From the NCBI GenBank assembly GCA_903822525.1, contig CAIJPI010000088.1, forward strand, positions 1 to 36,061: a DNA stretch of 36,061 nucleotides, given 5' to 3'. This DNA is from an uncultured Bacteroidales bacterium (GTDB lineage: Bacteria > Bacteroidota > Bacteroidia > Bacteroidales > UBA4417). The notes below the pieces were generated by a model. The model made no database searches. It saw only the letters and a list, made by a program, of their open reading frames with translations, and was not told the DNA's origin. The position numbers and the translations under genes were made by a program. This document shows positions 33,407 through 36,061 of this stretch, piece by piece (positions within the stretch are counted from its first letter, which is position 1; the number at the start of each line of letters is the position of its first letter).

Positions 33407-33414
33407 CAAAAGTA
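33407..33414 (-). promoter_or_regulatory. -7 element of the FKBP gene
   Basis: On the minus strand this reads TACTTTTG, fitting TAnnTTTG, 20 bases upstream of the start codon. A -33 TTG is not evident. The remaining intergenic bases up to 33610 hold no supported gene. Confidence 0.45.
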
Positions 33415-33610
33415 TAGAAATATTTTTATGTGATATAATTAAAAGATGTTAAATAGAATACCGGAATCCTAAGCCGGGTAACAGTATTTATATAGATAAT
33501 ACAAGCCATTTTATAACTGTTTAGAAGCAGTCAGAATAGAAAAGCCCTTCCATTGATTGTGTGAAAAAGCCGTGCAACTCTGCCTGATTTGCTCAGATCA
33601 GGGAAATGCT

Positions 33611-34333
33611 TTATACAATACTGACCGAATCCTCCCCTATCAGCGGTTCACCGCGGTAACGGCGGAAAATCTGGGCTACGGTAAGTACATCTTTGGTGCA
33701 GTAATGTACAATACGTGGCAGATCGTTCTCTTTATAATAAACTTCGGCAACCTGGCTTCCGTCGATATCATCCTTTGGAGTAGGGATACCAAATATAGCT
33801 GCGAGCAGATCGAGGGAGGTATAGTTTTTATAATCGCCGAATTTCCAGAGTTCCATCGTATCCAGGTGATTGACTTCCCATGGCTTTTTGCCCGACAGAT
33901 CGAGTATCTGGGGAATTGCAATTCCGAGAATAAGCATACGGCGTGCCATATAAGGAAAATCGAATTCCTTGCCGTTATGTGCACACAGCAAATGTTCGGG
34001 CCGGTTGTAACGTTTGTTCAGCAATTCGGCAAATGCTGTGAGCACGGCTTTTTCATCGTGGCCCGAAAAGGACTTTATCCTGAATTCACCTTTCATAAAA
34101 GCTCCTATCGAAATGCAGATGATCTTCCCGAATTCGGCATAAATCCCGGCCCTGCCATACAACTGTTCTGGCGAGGGGGTCTCCATAGCCGGATTATTGT
34201 TTGGCGAAAGCCGTTCGGCCTTCTTATTCCAGAGTTTTTGCATCCGCTCGCTCAACTGACTGTATTCAGCAAAAGCAGGAACCGTTTCAATATCCAGAAA
34301 CAGCACGTTTTCAATATCAATTCTATCAAGCAT
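33611..34333 (-). CDS. Predicted PolB-like 3'-5' exonuclease (DEDDy)
   Basis: A 240-residue cytosolic protein. The exo I motif L-F-L-D-I-E-T has Asp14 and Glu16, the exo II region is A-H-N-G-K-E-F-D-F-P-Y-M, and exo III is Y-C-T-K-D-V-L (Tyr-x3-Asp). These are the DEDDy acidic residues that hold two metals in DNA-polymerase-B-type proofreading exonucleases, here as a stand-alone domain of the PF10108 kind. It probably acts in DNA repair or degradation. A partner polymerase is not nearby. The Met at 34333 gives the expected family start. Frames open upstream to 34414 add residues with no family match. An overlapping 261-codon reading frame on the other strand is a shadow. Confidence 0.9.
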   Translation of the reverse strand: MLDRIDIENVLFLDIETVPAFAEYSQLSERMQKLWNKKAERLSPNNNPAMETPSPEQLYGRAGIYAEFGKIICISIGAFMKGEFRIKSFSGHDEKAVLTAFAELLNKRYNRPEHLLCAHNGKEFDFPYMARRMLILGIAIPQILDLSGKKPWEVNHLDTMELWKFGDYKNYTSLDLLAAIFGIPTPKDDIDGSQVAEVYYKENDLPRIVHYCTKDVLTVAQIFRRYRGEPLIGEDSVSIV

Positions 34334-34611
34334 AATAATTGATTTTAGTATTGATTTACAATATGTTAACTTAAAAGCAGAATAATGATACGAACTTTCA
34401 TATCCGGAAACCATCAGCAGACGGGTACTTCCGGTTTTAAACTTAAATATCCTTTTATACTTGCTGATATAAAATTACAAAGTTTTTAGTATCCATCCTC
34501 TCATTTCATGTAATTTTATGCCATGGAAAAGCCATGATTGTATAGTATTACCAAAGATGATATCACTACCGATCAGTTCTCCTCCTTAGTACCCAAATTA
34601 AATAAATACAG

Positions 34612-35916
34612 ATGAATAAAATTCATGCTGTCGTCCTGATATTTCTGGCTGCTTTAACAACTATACTTATTGCTGCCTGCGACACAAAGGAAGATGCCGA
34701 ATACCCTGCCATCACCGTGACACTGCCTATGCCCGGAAGCATTTTCGAAAATGGAGATACTATCAGGTTTCATGCGTTATTCAGCGACAATACAAAACTT
34801 ACCAGCCTCGAAGTAATGCTTCTGGACCAGGATAATAAGCCTATGCTATCGGCAATCAACAGGATACCGGAGGGAAATCCATTCACCTGGCAGGGCGATT
34901 ACTGCATTAATGATCCAATGCTTCCTAACGGAGTTTACCAGCTCAGGTTCCGGACCTCCGACGGGCTGAATGTATCAAACCATTTTGTTGAGATCCAAAT
35001 TCATGAACTGGCCAGGGAAATGCTGTACCCGCTTATTGTAACTCACCCTGAACAGGACAAATGGACCGCATACCGGCTGACGTCAAAAAATACATGGCAG
35101 GAATTCTATTCCCAAACCGGCGATTACTGCGGTTCAGCTGTTAATTCGCCTGCATCACAGTTCTATATCTGTGGTATAAGCCTTTCGAATCTTACAGCGG
35201 TTCACCTGCCTGACGGCATTCCCCTATGGAATATAAAACCTGTTTTCAATCAGTCGATGCGCTGGTTCGAAAGCATTTCATTTACGTATCCCCAACTTTA
35301 CGTTTCCTGTGCCGAAGGAAATATAAGGGGCTATGATAAAACAGGAAATGAAATTTATAAATCGCAAACCTATGCCACGGCTGTCCCGAAGCTTTCGGTC
35401 ACCACAAGAAACATGGTTATCGGCACATTTAAGGATTCTTTCAGCACCGACAGGTTCCTGCTTGCTTTTCACAACCCCGGCGGATTAATGCTGAACAGCA
35501 AATATATACAAGGCGATGTAACCGGTATTCTGAATACAACTGCCGATAAAGTACTGGTATTCAGCAACAGCAACGGGGAAGGCGAAATATCGCTTTACAA
35601 TGGTACCGACAATACCCTTATTCTGTTGCATCCATTTTCAGAAGGGATATTTGGCGAAGTTGCAGCGCTCGATACTGATAACTACCTGATCACATCCAGC
35701 GCCGGACTCTACCGTTACCAGCTCAGCAACAACAGCCTAACGCTTTTTGTGGCAGGCATGGTATATGGCAACATTGCCTGCGACAATACATCCCAGCGAA
35801 TTTATGCATGCTCTAAAAATACAATGAGCGTATATACTTTCCCCTTTCCTGACTTACTTGAAACATACCCTTTACCCGATTCAGCCATAGATCTGCATCT
35901 TGTTTTTAATAAATAA
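34612..35916 (+). CDS. Surface-type lipoprotein with Ig-like domain and WD/beta-propeller-like body
   Basis: A 434-residue lipoprotein. The signal ends I-A-A-C with Cys23, followed by D-T-K-E-D-A-E, an acidic, lysine-containing stretch like the Bacteroidota lipoprotein export signal, so the protein may be on the outer surface. Residues about 30-135 look like an Ig-like beta domain (P-x-P-G-S-I-F-E-N-G-D-T-I-R-F, then G-V-Y-Q-L-R-F-R-T-S-D-G). Residues about 140-434 have repeated four-strand patterns as in beta-propellers (for example V-L-V-F-S-N-S-N-G-E-G-E-I-S-L-Y-N). No enzyme motif is seen. It is not recognised by name. mnmD begins 8 bases after the stop codon. Confidence 0.72.
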   Translation: MNKIHAVVLIFLAALTTILIAACDTKEDAEYPAITVTLPMPGSIFENGDTIRFHALFSDNTKLTSLEVMLLDQDNKPMLSAINRIPEGNPFTWQGDYCINDPMLPNGVYQLRFRTSDGLNVSNHFVEIQIHELAREMLYPLIVTHPEQDKWTAYRLTSKNTWQEFYSQTGDYCGSAVNSPASQFYICGISLSNLTAVHLPDGIPLWNIKPVFNQSMRWFESISFTYPQLYVSCAEGNIRGYDKTGNEIYKSQTYATAVPKLSVTTRNMVIGTFKDSFSTDRFLLAFHNPGGLMLNSKYIQGDVTGILNTTADKVLVFSNSNGEGEISLYNGTDNTLILLHPFSEGIFGEVAALDTDNYLITSSAGLYRYQLSNNSLTLFVAGMVYGNIACDNTSQRIYACSKNTMSVYTFPFPDLLETYPLPDSAIDLHLVFNK

Positions 35917-35924
35917 CACGAAAA

Positions 35925-36061
35925 TTGCAAAAACGTATTCTCACAACAACAGCCGACGGTTCACACACCCTGTTTGTACCTGCACTGAATGAGCACTACC
36001 ATTCAACTAACGGAGCACTCCAGGAATCGGAACTTGTATTTATTAACCATGGCCTGCATTA
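35925..36061 (+). CDS. mnmD: tRNA 5-methylaminomethyl-2-thiouridine methyltransferase-like MnmD, start only
   Basis: The visible 45 codons read Q-K-R-I-L-T-T-T-A-D-G-S-H-T-L-F-V-P and then L-N-E-H-Y-H-S-T-N-G-A-L-Q-E-S. This is the typical N-terminus of MnmD/MnmC2-type methyltransferases, which complete the wobble modification mnm5s2U in tRNAs. No ATG is available: the in-frame codon TAA at 35910 blocks extension upstream, so TTG at 35925 is the likely start. The gene runs off the right end of the window. Confidence 0.8.
   Translation, partial: MQKRILTTTADGSHTLFVPALNEHYHSTNGALQESELVFINHGLH

Noticed and set aside
33557-34342. 261-codon plus-strand frame
   Set aside because: It lies opposite the DEDDy exonuclease, whose motifs are intact. 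The plus-strand peptide has no signature.

Overview
The window looks like a piece of chromosome from an uncultured or environmental member of the Bacteroidota, most likely Bacteroidales-like. The reasons are TAnnTTTG-type promoters, weak Shine-Dalgarno sites, lineage-typical families (DUF4301, DUF1684, TlpA-like thioredoxins with long N-terminal regions, MnmD) and many secreted or lipoprotein glycan and peptide enzymes. This placement is inferred from gene content only. No SusC/SusD pair is present, so this is not a classical polysaccharide utilization locus.

Layout. 1-1180: a cut-off HTH regulator fragment beside a frameshifted transposase tail, then a DMT-family exporter. 1567-5478: a glycyl radical enzyme carrying every active-site residue I remember for trans-4-hydroxy-L-proline dehydratase (HypD), and its radical-SAM activase. 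A 0.52 kb array of 7-bp repeats with perfect 12-bp inverted ends separates them. 5587-9934: a secreted M1-type metallopeptidase, a HAD-family lipoprotein on the minus strand, a repeat-bearing non-coding stretch and a small NTF2-like lipoprotein. 9964-10381: three hairpins and two tandem tRNA-Leu genes (CAG and GAG) on the minus strand. 10642-13022: a DUF4301 protein and convergent pdxH. 13342-17366: DUF1684 protein, polytopic membrane protein and thioredoxin-fold lipid-exposed or periplasmic protein, probably one transcription unit. 17496-19548: an SDR and a double-VOC protein, separated by another heptad array. 19573-21067: a MITE-like element, a CBM9-like secreted protein and a triple tandem hairpin repeat. 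21197-26959: a GH92 alpha-mannosidase and a multidomain transglutaminase-like protein. 27178-32522: a fucose operon closed by a strong terminator. 32641-36061: FKBP isomerase, PolB-like 3'-5' exonuclease, a surface-type lipoprotein and the start of mnmD.

How the genes fit together. The most interesting system is 27178-32522: class II aldolase, a three-domain protein (mutarotase + HxGH nucleotidylyltransferase + fucokinase-like GHMP kinase), FucP-type permease and GH29 alpha-L-fucosidase. Read together they predict release, uptake, anomer conversion, C1 phosphorylation and nucleotide activation of L-fucose. The architecture differs from the known fucokinase/GDP-fucose pyrophosphorylase (Fkp), and no fucose isomerase or FucK is seen nearby. 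GH92, GH29, CBM9 and peptidase genes point to a life on glycoproteins, and HypD would let the cell use hydroxyproline from collagen or plant hydroxyproline-rich proteins.

The second notable theme is repeats. Four loci carry 7-bp tandem repeats with different consensus words, three of them next to stop codons. One builds a large inverted structure inside the hypD operon.
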